From positions 1 through 24,246 of IMG/VR virus record IMGVR_UViG_3300010367_000063: a stretch of DNA of 24,246 bases; one strand, written 5' to 3'. A program made the position numbers and the translations under genes. The DNA is from a virus. Below, piece after piece: positions 8,036-15,342 of this stretch. The notes beneath the pieces are model-generated. The model did no database searches. It was given only the letters and a program-made list of their open reading frames with translations, and was not told the origin of the DNA. How positions within the stretch are numbered: the first letter of the stretch is position 1; each line of letters opens with the position of its first letter.

Positions 8036-9001
8036 TTACGGCTGGATGTCGGCGATGACGCCGTTGCCGAGCTCGTTGTCACAGCGCAGGGTGTATTCAC
8101 CCCACATCAGGCGACGGGTGCTGTTGCCATTTTCGGCCAGCGGCTTGTCCTGCAACGGCTGGAGCCAGCACACCGACCACAACGACGGGTCGAGGATCAT
8201 CGCATCGCGGCCGGTCGTGAAGCGCGACGGGACAAAGGCGACGTTGCCAAAGTCCGACACGTACACATCAGCCGCACCGATGATCGTGGCCATGCCGCTC
8301 CCGACCTCATGGCGCTGCTGAGCAATGCCCGTGAAGGTCGAAAACGTCTGCTTGATGAGGCCAGACATCATCGCCATCTTCGGCTTACCGCCGGCCGACC
8401 AGGCAAGCTGCATCACCGTCTTGAGCATCGCTTCGGTAACGGTGCGCAGCGTGCCGTTGGTCGCCGCCGCGTTGACATAGCCCGACGTGGTGCCGGACAA
8501 GGTTGACGCCGCGCCACCAGCACCGCGCGAGGCGTTGGTGCGGATCATCGCGACTGCGCCCGACGCTTCACCCGCCACCGACGAGGTTGACGGAACCGCA
8601 GCGTAGTTGCCGCAAAGGCGCGTTTCGATATCGCGGCGAAGTTCCGGCGCGACCTTGGCCATTTCATAGGCCATCTGCTTGTTGCGACCGGCCTTGTTGA
8701 CCGCGTCCGCCGTATCCGACACCTGGACCGTCTTGCGCGAGATCTGGGTGTAGTTGCCCATGCGCTTCGTCGGGCTGCGGGCATCGTTGACGGCGTCGTC
8801 GCCTTCGACCGCCTTGTTGGTGCCGCTGGCTGCGGCAAGGCTGTCCGTCTGCCATTCATGCAGCGTCTGCTTGGCGGTGCCAGAGCCGATGTTGTTCATG
8901 AACGGCGTTTCGGTCGGGTCGATATTGCTGATCTTGTCGATCAGGTCTTCGCGCACACCGACGAGAGCGGTGCGCTGGACGGTATTTGAAGGTACTGCCA
9001 T
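8036..9001 (-). CDS. major capsid protein, SU10 type (DUF5309 family)
   Basis: This encodes 321 aa with an ATG at 9001; the ribosome site is weak. The N-terminus reads EDLIDKISNIDPTETPFMNNIG and is followed by HEWQTDSLAAA. I recognise this pattern as the SU10-type major capsid family, formerly DUF5309. A KRMGNYTQISRKTVQVSDTADAV block and the central MKTVMQLAWSAGGKPKMAMMSG segment also fit that family. The length is typical. It is encoded directly after the scaffold gene and should build the HK97-fold shell. A terminator-like hairpin follows the stop codon. Confidence 0.9.
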   Translation of the reverse strand: MAVPSNTVQRTALVGVREDLIDKISNIDPTETPFMNNIGSGTAKQTLHEWQTDSLAAASGTNKAVEGDDAVNDARSPTKRMGNYTQISRKTVQVSDTADAVNKAGRNKQMAYEMAKVAPELRRDIETRLCGNYAAVPSTSSVAGEASGAVAMIRTNASRGAGGAASTLSGTTSGYVNAAATNGTLRTVTEAMLKTVMQLAWSAGGKPKMAMMSGLIKQTFSTFTGIAQQRHEVGSGMATIIGAADVYVSDFGNVAFVPSRFTTGRDAMILDPSLWSVCWLQPLQDKPLAENGNSTRRLMWGEYTLRCDNELGNGVIADIQP

Positions 9002-9057
9002 GGGGAAGTGTCCATCTAAGGGAGGGTTTACGTCTCACGACGTGGAACCGGGGCTGG

Positions 9058-10017
9058 TCAGCCTAGCGCTGCCTCCACAAGGGCGGCGGCGGTGTCACGG
9101 CTGGGCTTCGCCTCGAACTGTTTGACGAGCGCGTGGCCGTTCGCGCTGCCTGCTGGCTGGGCTGCGTTCGGCTTCATGGTCTTCGTCCCGCCCTGGCGGA
9201 CGCGCTGCATCTTGCGGCTCATTGCGGCATCGAATTTGCCCGCCTTGTCCTTCCAGTCGTGGATCTGGCGAAGCTTCTGCCACTCTGCCGCAGTGGCACC
9301 GTTGAGGGCGTCTGACTGCAGGCCGAGCGTCGTCGCAACGTCGATCGCCTTCTTGAAGAACTCTTCGCGGGTGGCCTCGTTCTGAACCTCAGGGAGCGCC
9401 ATGAGCTCTCGGTCGCGTTGAGCGACGAAAGCTTGGTCGATGTCCGTCGATGCCTGCTGTTCGAAAGCCTGAACCTGCTGCACGAATTGATCGTACTGGG
9501 CACGTTCGGCTTTGTAGCGCGCGTCTAGGGCAATATATTGGCCGGGATCGACTTCGGCGATGGCCGGGTCGGGCGGCTGCGGCGCGTTGGCGTCGGTAAA
9601 GGCCTTAAGCTGCGCCGCATAGCGCTGGCGGGCCTGTGCGTCGGCGGTGGCTGCGTTTGCTTCCGCAATGCGCTGGGCCTCGCTCGCCTTCGTGGTCGCA
9701 GTCTGAACCTGCGCGTTCCGCCTCGTTTCCAGCTCGGCTACGAATTGCTGGGCTTCTTCGGGAAGCTGCGCGTAGCGGGCCTTCTCTTCGGCTGTCAGGC
9801 TGACGGGGGCTGCGATGGCCGGCGCTGCCGGTTCACCCTCCGCTTCACCTTCACCTTCGGCTTCAAGGTCGAGAGGATCAATCTCCCCTTCCCCCGACGC
9901 CTCAGTCTCATTGCTGACAATGCCGTCGTCGGCATCCAGCGATTCACCAAGTGCCGCGGTCACGCTGTCCAGGTCGACAGGCGCGCCAACGGCTTCCGGA
10001 GCTTCCGGATGGGCCAT
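9058..10017 (-). CDS. capsid scaffolding protein
   Basis: This encodes 319 aa with an ATG at 10017 and an AAGGAAA ribosome site. The composition is typical of phage scaffolds. Residues 1-75 are very acidic (GEGEIDPLDLEAEGEGEAEGEP), residues 75-200 form Gln/Ala/Glu-rich coiled coil (QQFVAELETRRNAQ...), and the C-terminal region is basic (AGKFDAAMSRKMQRVRQGGTKTM), as needed to bind capsid protein. It sits immediately before the capsid gene. Scaffold is expected to guide procapsid assembly and then leave. I see no protease motif, so exit without cleavage is more likely. Confidence 0.85.
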   Translation of the reverse strand: MAHPEAPEAVGAPVDLDSVTAALGESLDADDGIVSNETEASGEGEIDPLDLEAEGEGEAEGEPAAPAIAAPVSLTAEEKARYAQLPEEAQQFVAELETRRNAQVQTATTKASEAQRIAEANAATADAQARQRYAAQLKAFTDANAPQPPDPAIAEVDPGQYIALDARYKAERAQYDQFVQQVQAFEQQASTDIDQAFVAQRDRELMALPEVQNEATREEFFKKAIDVATTLGLQSDALNGATAAEWQKLRQIHDWKDKAGKFDAAMSRKMQRVRQGGTKTMKPNAAQPAGSANGHALVKQFEAKPSRDTAAALVEAALG

Positions 10018-10052
10018 GACGTTTCCTTCTCATTGAGCCCCGTAGGGCGGCA

Positions 10053-10394
10053 CTATCGCCTGATGGAGGCGACATTCGCTGTGTGCTGCGCGTCGTTCTC
10101 GGCAATCTTGCCGGTATCGATGACGGCCTGCACCTTGTTCTCGATCTCGCGGGCGATGCGATCGGCCATGGCCAAAGCTCGCAACGCTTCCAAGTCACCG
10201 GGCTTGAGATCGGCAACCTTCTCGAAATAGTCGCGACGCAGCCGGCCGATCATGTCGGCCAATCCGCCTTCTTCGCGATAGAACGCTTCCCAGCGCTGGC
10301 CACGCTCAACGGCGTCTGCGCCATGACGGGTGCGGCTGAACTCGCGCGGGAAATACCCAAGCTTGGCGGCGATCCAGTCGAGAAGCTTACGCAT
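10053..10394 (-). CDS. small helical protein between portal and scaffold genes
   Basis: This encodes 113 aa from an ATG at 10394 that overlaps the upstream 50-aa gene by 8 bp. It is highly charged and helical throughout (FYREEGGLADMIGRLRRDYFEKVADLKPGDLEALRALAMADRIAREIENKVQAV). No known domain is recognised. Helical proteins of this size between portal and scaffold can be portal-associated or scaffold helpers. The role is not known. Confidence 0.7.
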   Translation of the reverse strand: MRKLLDWIAAKLGYFPREFSRTRHGADAVERGQRWEAFYREEGGLADMIGRLRRDYFEKVADLKPGDLEALRALAMADRIAREIENKVQAVIDTGKIAENDAQHTANVASIRR

Positions 10395-10539
10395 GGGCCG
10401 CCCTCAACGCTTCGTCTCTTGCCTTCAGGGCAGACACAGCCTCTTCCTTGGTCGGGCGCTTCACGTTCGGATATGCGCAGTCAGCGAAGCTGGCGATCCA
10501 TTGCCCATCATGGCTACGCAATGCGGTAATATCACGCAT
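10387..10539 (-). CDS. 50-aa protein overlapping portal and next gene
   Basis: ATG at 10539, TAA at 10387-10389. The product begins MRDITALRSHDGQWIASF and ends ARDEALRAAHA. It overlaps the portal stop by 8 bp and the next gene by 8 bp, filling a gap that would otherwise hold no gene. The N-terminus looks like a short strand-turn-strand (DGQWIASFADC) and the C-terminus like a helix with a KEEAVSALKARDEA pattern. That resembles a small HicB-like or DUF-type fold, but I cannot assign it. The overlaps on both sides and the matching codon use support it. Confidence 0.55.
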   Translation of the reverse strand: MRDITALRSHDGQWIASFADCAYPNVKRPTKEEAVSALKARDEALRAAHA

Positions 10540-12628
10540 CGAGCTTGCCCCCGTCGCGGTTCTTCTTCATCTGCGCTGCCTTCGTGGCATTAGCGTGCAT
10601 CGCGACCGTTGCCTGAACGTTGGTCCGATACGTGTCCAACTGCGCCTCAGTGTTCGTGCGGTATTGCTCGGCGATAAGCTTGGCCTGCGCCGCGTCGGCG
10701 TTGCCTTGGTGCGTCTGCTGAAGGTCGAGCGCCTTTAGCTGGATCTCGGCCATGTTGCGTTCATGGTCCATCTGGAGCTTGGCGGTCGCGTTCTGCTGGT
10801 CGTTCAGCACCTTGATCATTGCCGGATCGGGCGGTGGTTGCTCGCCCTGCTGTTGTGCGGCCTGCTGAGCTTCTGGCGAGTCTGGATCGATCCAGTAATC
10901 ATCGCCCTGGCCAAGGCCCATGTCACGAACCAAGCCATCGAACATGTTGAACATGTTCTTGTCGCTGACCTTCTTCGCCTGGAAACCCTCTGCCATGATC
11001 GGCGCGAGCGACATGCGGTTTTGAATGCGTTGATCCTTGCGCCCTGAGCCGAGCCCGACGCGGATCGTGACATTCATTTCCTCAGGCCAATTAGCCGGGT
11101 CGACCATCACATATTGACCGTCGACCTTCACCTTGAACGGGTCAGCCTCGCGGCGCATCAGGCGATACTTCTTCGCCATCAGTCGCGAGAATGCCTCAGC
11201 AAGGTTGCGAGCGATGAATTCTTCTTGCTGCTGGCCCTGCGCCTGCATCAGCGCCGTACCGGTCGCGGTCTTGTTCAGCGCGTCGGCGTCGAGCCCTTGG
11301 TTGAGGCGCGTAATGCCGGTGCGGCTTTCGCGCTCGCCCGTCATCCACTCCATGACGGTAAGCGACTTACCAACGTCGAACGTCGTGTTGTACGGCACGA
11401 TCGCGTCGGCTGTCTTCACCCGAATAGGACTGCCCGGCACTGGCGACAGCAAATCCCCGATCGTCTGCTCATTCGAGCCTTGGTCGCTCACGACAGGACG
11501 CGGCATGTTGGCGTTATACATGCCGTCCATCAATTGCCGGGCGATGGTCGACCGGAAAAACTGGATGTCCATCACCTTATCGGCAAGGCTGTACCCAACC
11601 AAGCGATGAGGACGCGGGAACGGGCAGAAGACACTAAACGGCTGCTCTTCGACCGTCTCGATCGATGGCTTGCCAGTCTCGCCGTCGATCAGGATTTCGT
11701 TCTCAACACGGAACACCCTGACACGCTCGGCAATGCCGTCATTGTCCAGGTCAATGCGGGCGTATTCCTCCCACAATTCGACATGCTGAAGCGCTGTCGT
11801 GCTTTCCGGGTCATTCCATCCCGTCCCGTCGCGATCGGTGCTGTAATCGAGCGGAGCGGACTTGGACGGCAGGTTATAAGCTTGATCGCGGTCGAAGCCC
11901 ATGTCGACCAGATCCGACCGCGTTTTCAGGCTCACATGCGCGAGATAGTCCGCCTCATCCTCATGACGGGCGCGCGGGCTGAAACGGAACTCATACGCCG
12001 GGATCGGCATATCGATGAAGCGCTTTTCGCGGCGCTCGGTCTTGATCGTGAACTGCGGGCCGTTCGGGCCGTCTTCCTGCTTCTCGATCTCGCCGTCGAT
12101 GCCCTGGAGCGCCATCATCAAGTGAAGCTGCTCTTCGCTCTGCGCCTCAACCTTCTGGTGGCTTACCCTCTCCTCAACCACCAGCACGGTCTTGGCGACG
12201 CCGTAGCGCTCCAACAACCCACTGACGCACCAATCGTGGAGAACGCGATAGCCGTCCTGCTGACGCATGAAGTTGAAGCCGATGGCCGCTGTAGCCTCTC
12301 GCGCGCCTTGCTCTGACTCCTCATCAGTAGCTTCGAACTCGACAACCCGATCGCCCGATACGAACGTGCGCAGGACCGACACCGACATGTAATCGATCGT
12401 CTCTTGCACGTCGGGAAGGATGACCTGGCTGCGGCCCTTGACCTCGTTGCCGAACTCCTTGGCCTCGTAATAATCGAGGGCGAGCTGCTGATCGAGCTTC
12501 AGCCGGTCGTATTCGCTCTGTGCCGCATTGGCCTCACGACGCAGCGCCGCGACCAGCATTTCCGTGTCGATCGCCGGGCCTTCCTCGCCCTCGTCATCAA
12601 CCTGGGCACTGGTCTGGGGCTGTAGCAT
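10532..12628 (-). CDS. portal protein (SU10/podovirus type)
   Basis: The ATG at 12628 overlaps the terminase stop (TGATG) and gives 698 aa; a TTG one codon upstream is less likely. The N-terminus is acidic, then the region from residue 25 (AALRREANAAQSEYDRLKLDQQLALDYYEAKEFGNE) and the SVLRTFVSGDRVVEFEA block are typical portal clip/wing sequence. The core contains FCPFPRPHRLVGYSLADKVMDIQFFRSTIARQLMDGMYN, a long-helix portal signature. The C-terminal 130 residues are Gln/Ala-rich coiled coil (QQNATAKLQMDHERNMAEIQLKALDLQQTHQ), suggesting a barrel-like extension into the head, as in P22 gp1. It forms the dodecameric ring for DNA packaging and tail attachment. Confidence 0.9.
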   Translation of the reverse strand: MLQPQTSAQVDDEGEEGPAIDTEMLVAALRREANAAQSEYDRLKLDQQLALDYYEAKEFGNEVKGRSQVILPDVQETIDYMSVSVLRTFVSGDRVVEFEATDEESEQGAREATAAIGFNFMRQQDGYRVLHDWCVSGLLERYGVAKTVLVVEERVSHQKVEAQSEEQLHLMMALQGIDGEIEKQEDGPNGPQFTIKTERREKRFIDMPIPAYEFRFSPRARHEDEADYLAHVSLKTRSDLVDMGFDRDQAYNLPSKSAPLDYSTDRDGTGWNDPESTTALQHVELWEEYARIDLDNDGIAERVRVFRVENEILIDGETGKPSIETVEEQPFSVFCPFPRPHRLVGYSLADKVMDIQFFRSTIARQLMDGMYNANMPRPVVSDQGSNEQTIGDLLSPVPGSPIRVKTADAIVPYNTTFDVGKSLTVMEWMTGERESRTGITRLNQGLDADALNKTATGTALMQAQGQQQEEFIARNLAEAFSRLMAKKYRLMRREADPFKVKVDGQYVMVDPANWPEEMNVTIRVGLGSGRKDQRIQNRMSLAPIMAEGFQAKKVSDKNMFNMFDGLVRDMGLGQGDDYWIDPDSPEAQQAAQQQGEQPPPDPAMIKVLNDQQNATAKLQMDHERNMAEIQLKALDLQQTHQGNADAAQAKLIAEQYRTNTEAQLDTYRTNVQATVAMHANATKAAQMKKNRDGGKLDA

Positions 12629-14124
12629 CAAACTATCCCCTTCATCAGGTTGCCAAGGTCTAGCGGTTGGTGGGCGACAGGAACCGGCCTGATCGCCGCA
12701 CTTTCGAAACTCTTGTATCCGTGGCTGGACCAGTCATGCAGCGGGTGGTCTTTGAACGCCCCGCGCTTGTCGTCCCATTCTTTCCGATAGCTATCGAGGC
12801 ACTTGATCAGCTTGGCGCAGCGGACTTCATCGATGTAGACGTTCGGGAAGAATGTCCGCGATGCTTCGATGCCGTCCTGCTCCGTCTGAATGCGCTTCAA
12901 CACTTCGATCGGCTTGATGCCGGCAGATTCCGCTTCCTGCCGGCGGGTCGTAGCCTTCACGTTAAGCATGCGGTGATCGGCATCGTGCGGCATGAAATGC
13001 CCGGAGTAGTGATACCCTCGCTCGGTCAGAATTCGGGCATAGTGCCCGAACCCCTCGCCGTTGTTCTCGTAGTAATCGACCGCGCGGCGCTCCATCCCGA
13101 CATCCTGCCAGAACGTGATCGCCATGCTGTCGTCCAGACCTAGATCCCATGTCGTGTAGACCGGCGAGTCCAATACCGGGATGCGGCAAATGCGTCCTTG
13201 CTTTCGCATGTTCGTCATCTGCGTGCTGAAATACGCGCCCTCGACACTGGCCTCAAACGCCTCCTTCGCCGTAGAAGGAAACTCGCGCTTGATATCCTCG
13301 CCCTGCTGCTCGGCCTTCTTGACGTACCAGGCGCGCTGGCTGTCATCCAAGGTGACGCCAGCCGCGACCTCGATCCGCTCGAAATATTCCTCCATCTCGC
13401 GCGTGATCGTCACATTGGCCGGATCAAGCCGATATTCCTTCGTCGTGAACCACGGCGCGAAATGGAACTTGAAATCGAGCGGCGTCAGGGTCACCCCCGA
13501 TTGCTCCTTGGCTTGCGCGATCTGGCACATGTCGTGGAAGTCCCCAGCCTGCCCTTCAGCCGTGCTTTCGACAGTGATGTTCTGACCCACCTGAACTGTG
13601 TTGAATGCGCCTGTGCGGACCTCCCGCGCCTTCTCAGGGTACTTTGCGCAAAGCTTTCCATATTCGCTGACGTGGAGCCTTTGGAGCGTGCCAGAACGCA
13701 GCGACGTGCCAACGCGAATGCTCGACCCGTTGCTGAACTTCATCGAATCGGCGGCGTCCTGTGCCGCGCTGACAACGCCGCGGAACACCTCGGGCAGATT
13801 ATCGTAAGCGAACTTGATCTTATCAGCGAAGAACGCCTTCGCGTCGTTCAGGTTGTGCGCGATCACGCCAGCAGCCGTATTCGGGACGAACAGGCAATCA
13901 TCCAGCATGTCTAGCTGAATGACGGTCGTGAACCCTTTCTGCCGGGCTTTGAGAACCACGTCCATGCCGTGGCGCTCGTCAAGGAACCGAGCCTGATCCT
14001 CATTCATGCAGAACGGCTCGGTTTCGCCCTGCTTGTTTTTGATCTTGTAGAAACCGCCAGCCAGTCGCGCCCGCTTATCAGGCCAACGAGCTAGGGCGGC
14101 TTCTAGGATTTCAGCCCCAACCAC
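12628..14124 (-). CDS. terL: terminase large subunit (ATPase-nuclease packaging motor)
   Basis: This encodes 498 aa from a GTG at 14124 overlapping the small-terminase gene by 22 bp. The Walker A-like loop is RQKGFTT (residues 61-67), the usual terminase variant. Walker B fits LHVSEYG (150-156, catalytic Glu154) and the coupling motif is TVESTAEGQ (184-192). The nuclease domain starts with YTTWDLGLDDS (323-333, metal-binding Asp327), and further acidic candidates are at HDAD (380-383) and HDWSSHGY (463-470). That last segment is the usual end of the RNase H-fold terminase nuclease. It cuts concatemeric DNA and pumps it into the prohead through the portal. The packaging strategy (headful or cos) cannot be told from the sequence. 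Confidence 0.92.
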   Translation of the reverse strand: MVGAEILEAALARWPDKRARLAGGFYKIKNKQGETEPFCMNEDQARFLDERHGMDVVLKARQKGFTTVIQLDMLDDCLFVPNTAAGVIAHNLNDAKAFFADKIKFAYDNLPEVFRGVVSAAQDAADSMKFSNGSSIRVGTSLRSGTLQRLHVSEYGKLCAKYPEKAREVRTGAFNTVQVGQNITVESTAEGQAGDFHDMCQIAQAKEQSGVTLTPLDFKFHFAPWFTTKEYRLDPANVTITREMEEYFERIEVAAGVTLDDSQRAWYVKKAEQQGEDIKREFPSTAKEAFEASVEGAYFSTQMTNMRKQGRICRIPVLDSPVYTTWDLGLDDSMAITFWQDVGMERRAVDYYENNGEGFGHYARILTERGYHYSGHFMPHDADHRMLNVKATTRRQEAESAGIKPIEVLKRIQTEQDGIEASRTFFPNVYIDEVRCAKLIKCLDSYRKEWDDKRGAFKDHPLHDWSSHGYKSFESAAIRPVPVAHQPLDLGNLMKGIV

Positions 14125-14411
14125 CGCTTAACGTCGTCTGAGATATCGCCCGTCAGATTGGCGTCGACCTCTTTCGGAATGATCGAGGCGATGGCGCGCA
14201 CGTATTCGTTCGGCTGCTTGTCGCGCATCTGAAGGATCGCTTCAGCGCCGCCCTTTGCGAAGTCGTCTAGCAGCGCTTGGCAGAAGTCCTCTGCGAGCTT
14301 TGAGCGCGCACCCTTCGGCCGTCCGTTCGGATTGCCGGACTGCCCTGGCTGCCAGGGAGGCATCAGGTTTGGATTACGCGGTGTTTCTTGTGGTGTATCT
14401 TCACCAGTCAT
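14103..14411 (-). CDS. terS: terminase small subunit-like protein with DUF5681-type N-terminus
   Basis: This encodes 102 aa with an ATG at 14411 and a GGCGAGG ribosome site. Residues 18-34 read PPWQPGQSGNPNGRPKG, the diagnostic motif of the DUF5681 family, whose genes sit directly before large terminases in alphaproteobacterial phages. The rest is a helical region (SKLAEDFCQALLDDFAKGGAEAI) and a C-terminal tail that probably contacts TerL. It should recognise the packaging start site. It is the first gene after the permuted tRNA and its terminator, so it marks the start of the late operon. Confidence 0.8.
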   Translation of the reverse strand: MTGEDTPQETPRNPNLMPPWQPGQSGNPNGRPKGARSKLAEDFCQALLDDFAKGGAEAILQMRDKQPNEYVRAIASIIPKEVDANLTGDISDDVKRWLGLKS

Positions 14412-14589
14412 GATCGCTACCTCGCCTCGGCTTCCGCGCTAGCGAATGGGCCGATCTGGGTTGCTGGAAATTTCCCCGCCGCTCAATCAGTGCCGACCGC
14501 AGGGCTAAGAAGCTGTCTGTGTCGCGTCGGATGGAATGGCGGCGGGCCGGGTGTGTTCGGTAAGGGGAACGACCACGCCCGGAATGAGA
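14412..14589. other. intergenic region between terS and the tRNA terminator
   Basis: About 180 bases with no credible gene. The part nearest terS holds the ribosome site and probably the late-operon leader. If the phage uses a cos or pac site, this is a natural place for it, but I see no diagnostic repeat. Confidence 0.4.
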
Positions 14590-14592
14590 AAA

Positions 14593-14618
14593 GGCCCGGA
14601 AGCCGAAGCCGCCGGGCC
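14593..14618 (-). terminator. intrinsic terminator of the permuted tRNA transcript
   Basis: On the minus strand GGCCCGG pairs with CCGGGCC (7 bp, all GC) around a 12-base loop containing CTTCGG, followed at once by TTTTCTC. The stem begins 10 bases after the last nucleotide of the tRNA 5' half. It separates the tRNA unit from the late operon, so late transcripts that start upstream must read through it. Confidence 0.8.
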
Positions 14619-14628
14619 TAATGAATGT

Positions 14629-14732
14629 GGAAGCGAGCTACCGGGCTGCTCTACCGCTATCCCCAACGGGTCGTGGCCACGTCGCTGGTATATTGCGGGC
14701 CGGATTTGAACCGGCGACCTCTTCCTGAACAG
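14629..14732 (-). tRNA. circularly permuted tRNA gene (3' half upstream of 5' half), initiator-like body
   Basis: On the minus strand the 3' half comes first (14725 to 14691): anticodon-stem strand GGAAG, variable loop AGGTC, T-arm GCCGG-TTCAAAT-CCGGC, acceptor strand CCGCAAT and discriminator A. A 30-base intervening segment (14690-14661) follows, then the 5' half (14660 to 14629): acceptor strand ATAGCGG, TA, D-arm GAGC-AGCCCGGTA-GCTC, G26 and anticodon-stem strand CTTCC. The halves pair as a normal cloverleaf: acceptor 6 of 7 (A-A at 3-70), D stem 4/4, anticodon stem 5/5 and T stem 5/5. Invariant A14, G18G19, A21, TTC and C48 are present. CCA is not encoded. The anticodon loop is where the gene is broken; the bases before GGAAG are CTGTTCA and those after CTTCC are ACATTCA. 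U33 is present only if the loop comes from the 3' half, which would give anticodon GUU. D-arm, variable loop and T-loop match alphaproteobacterial initiator tRNA. Function is unknown. Confidence 0.85.
14661..14690 (-). other. intervening segment joining the two tRNA halves
   Basis: This 30-base linker folds on itself: CCAGCG can pair with CGTTGG (one G-U), enclosing CGT-GGCC-ACG. It would stack on the acceptor stem as an elongated hairpin in the precursor. It also contains TACCA soon after the discriminator base, but not in the position of an encoded CCA tail. RNase P and 3' processing would have to remove this segment to give free tRNA ends. Confidence 0.6.
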
Positions 14733-14733
14733 A

Positions 14734-14751
14734 GCGCCTGTCCTCAGACGC
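14734..14751 (-). other. leader hairpin upstream of the permuted tRNA 3' half
   Basis: On the minus strand GCGTCTG pairs with CAGGCGC (7 bp, one G-U) around loop AGGA, directly before the tRNA 3' half. Just upstream, ATTGCG (14749-14754) is also complementary to the acceptor strand CGCAAT, so the leader could compete with the true 5' half. It may be a decayed 5' half of an ancestral first tRNA copy. Confidence 0.5.
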
Positions 14752-14768
14752 AATTCGATATATGGCGT

Positions 14769-14797
14769 TCGATAGCAGATTGTGTTCCCGTAATCAA
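14769..14797 (-). promoter_or_regulatory. sigma70-type promoter for the permuted tRNA (and possibly late operon)
   Basis: On the minus strand TTGATT (14797-14792) and TATCGA (14774-14769) are separated by exactly 17 bases. Transcription would start near 14762, about 30 bases before the tRNA 3' half. The -35 box overlaps the stop codon of the upstream 175-aa gene. There is no activator site that I can recognise. Confidence 0.55.
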
Positions 14798-15321
14798 TAG
14801 GCTGTTTCGAAATGAAGCGCGAGCGCGTCCAATGCGTTTCGGGTCTGTGCGAACGTCCGCATTTGAGCGCGGCCGCGGTATTGCGGAAGGCTGTCGTGTA
14901 TCAGCAGCCGGTCGAGGAATGCGATCATGTCGCGCGGTATGGCTTCCCTAGCGCCACGCCAGCGCGATCGTGCGCGAGCCTGTGCATCGGTGCGGGCTAA
15001 GCCATAGTCTGTCTCTCCGCCCGTTGTGCGCTCGCCATAGGACGCCACGACCCTGGGGGTTGCGATGGCGCGCATGTGAAGCGAGCGGTATTCGTGGCCG
15101 GCGGCGTATTGACGCTGTGAGATGATCAGCCGGCGGTGCCATTGGTCTAGCCGCGTTTCCTTGCGGAACTGGCGGACGTATCCGATCCGCTGTTCGCTGC
15201 TGTCGATCTTGGCTGGATCCACGAATATGCTTTCGTCACCCTTGGCCAGACGTTCTGGCGTCGCGTCGATTACAGCTTCAAGAACCCGCGCCCGCTTACG
15301 CTTTGCCCCGCCCCTAGCCAT
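14794..15321 (-). CDS. 175-aa basic protein before the late region, possible late regulator
   Basis: ATG at 15321, ending at 14794. The N-terminus is very basic (MARGGAKRKRARVLEA). The centre has WHRRLIISQRQYAAGHEYRSLHMRA, which resembles the RQ-x-AG-x-x-Y/F pattern of DUF6456-type phage and alphaproteobacterial proteins. The C-terminal half is helical (IPRDMIAFLDRLLIHDSLPQYRG...NALDALALHF). Its position, last gene before the terminated short RNA and the late operon, is where lambda-like phages encode their late regulator or antiterminator. No zinc site or established antitermination motif is visible, so this role rests on position only. Confidence 0.7.
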   Translation of the reverse strand: MARGGAKRKRARVLEAVIDATPERLAKGDESIFVDPAKIDSSEQRIGYVRQFRKETRLDQWHRRLIISQRQYAAGHEYRSLHMRAIATPRVVASYGERTTGGETDYGLARTDAQARARSRWRGAREAIPRDMIAFLDRLLIHDSLPQYRGRAQMRTFAQTRNALDALALHFETAY

Positions 15322-15342
15322 GGTAATTGGTTACTCCTTGAG

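Noticed and set aside
11114-12316. Long rightward ORF of 400 codons inside the portal gene
   Set aside because: It is the antisense shadow of a clear portal gene in a GC-rich genome.
14593-14732. Permuted two-piece tmRNA (ssrA)
   Set aside because: A complete D-arm and a five-pair anticodon stem are present and there is no room for a tag reading frame or pseudoknots between the parts.
14692-14754. A standalone short tRNA (63 bases) with its own acceptor pairing
   Set aside because: Six of seven acceptor bases pair, but the D-arm is stunted and the anticodon arm has only four pairs with an eight-base loop. The permuted pairing with the 5' half explains every stem better.
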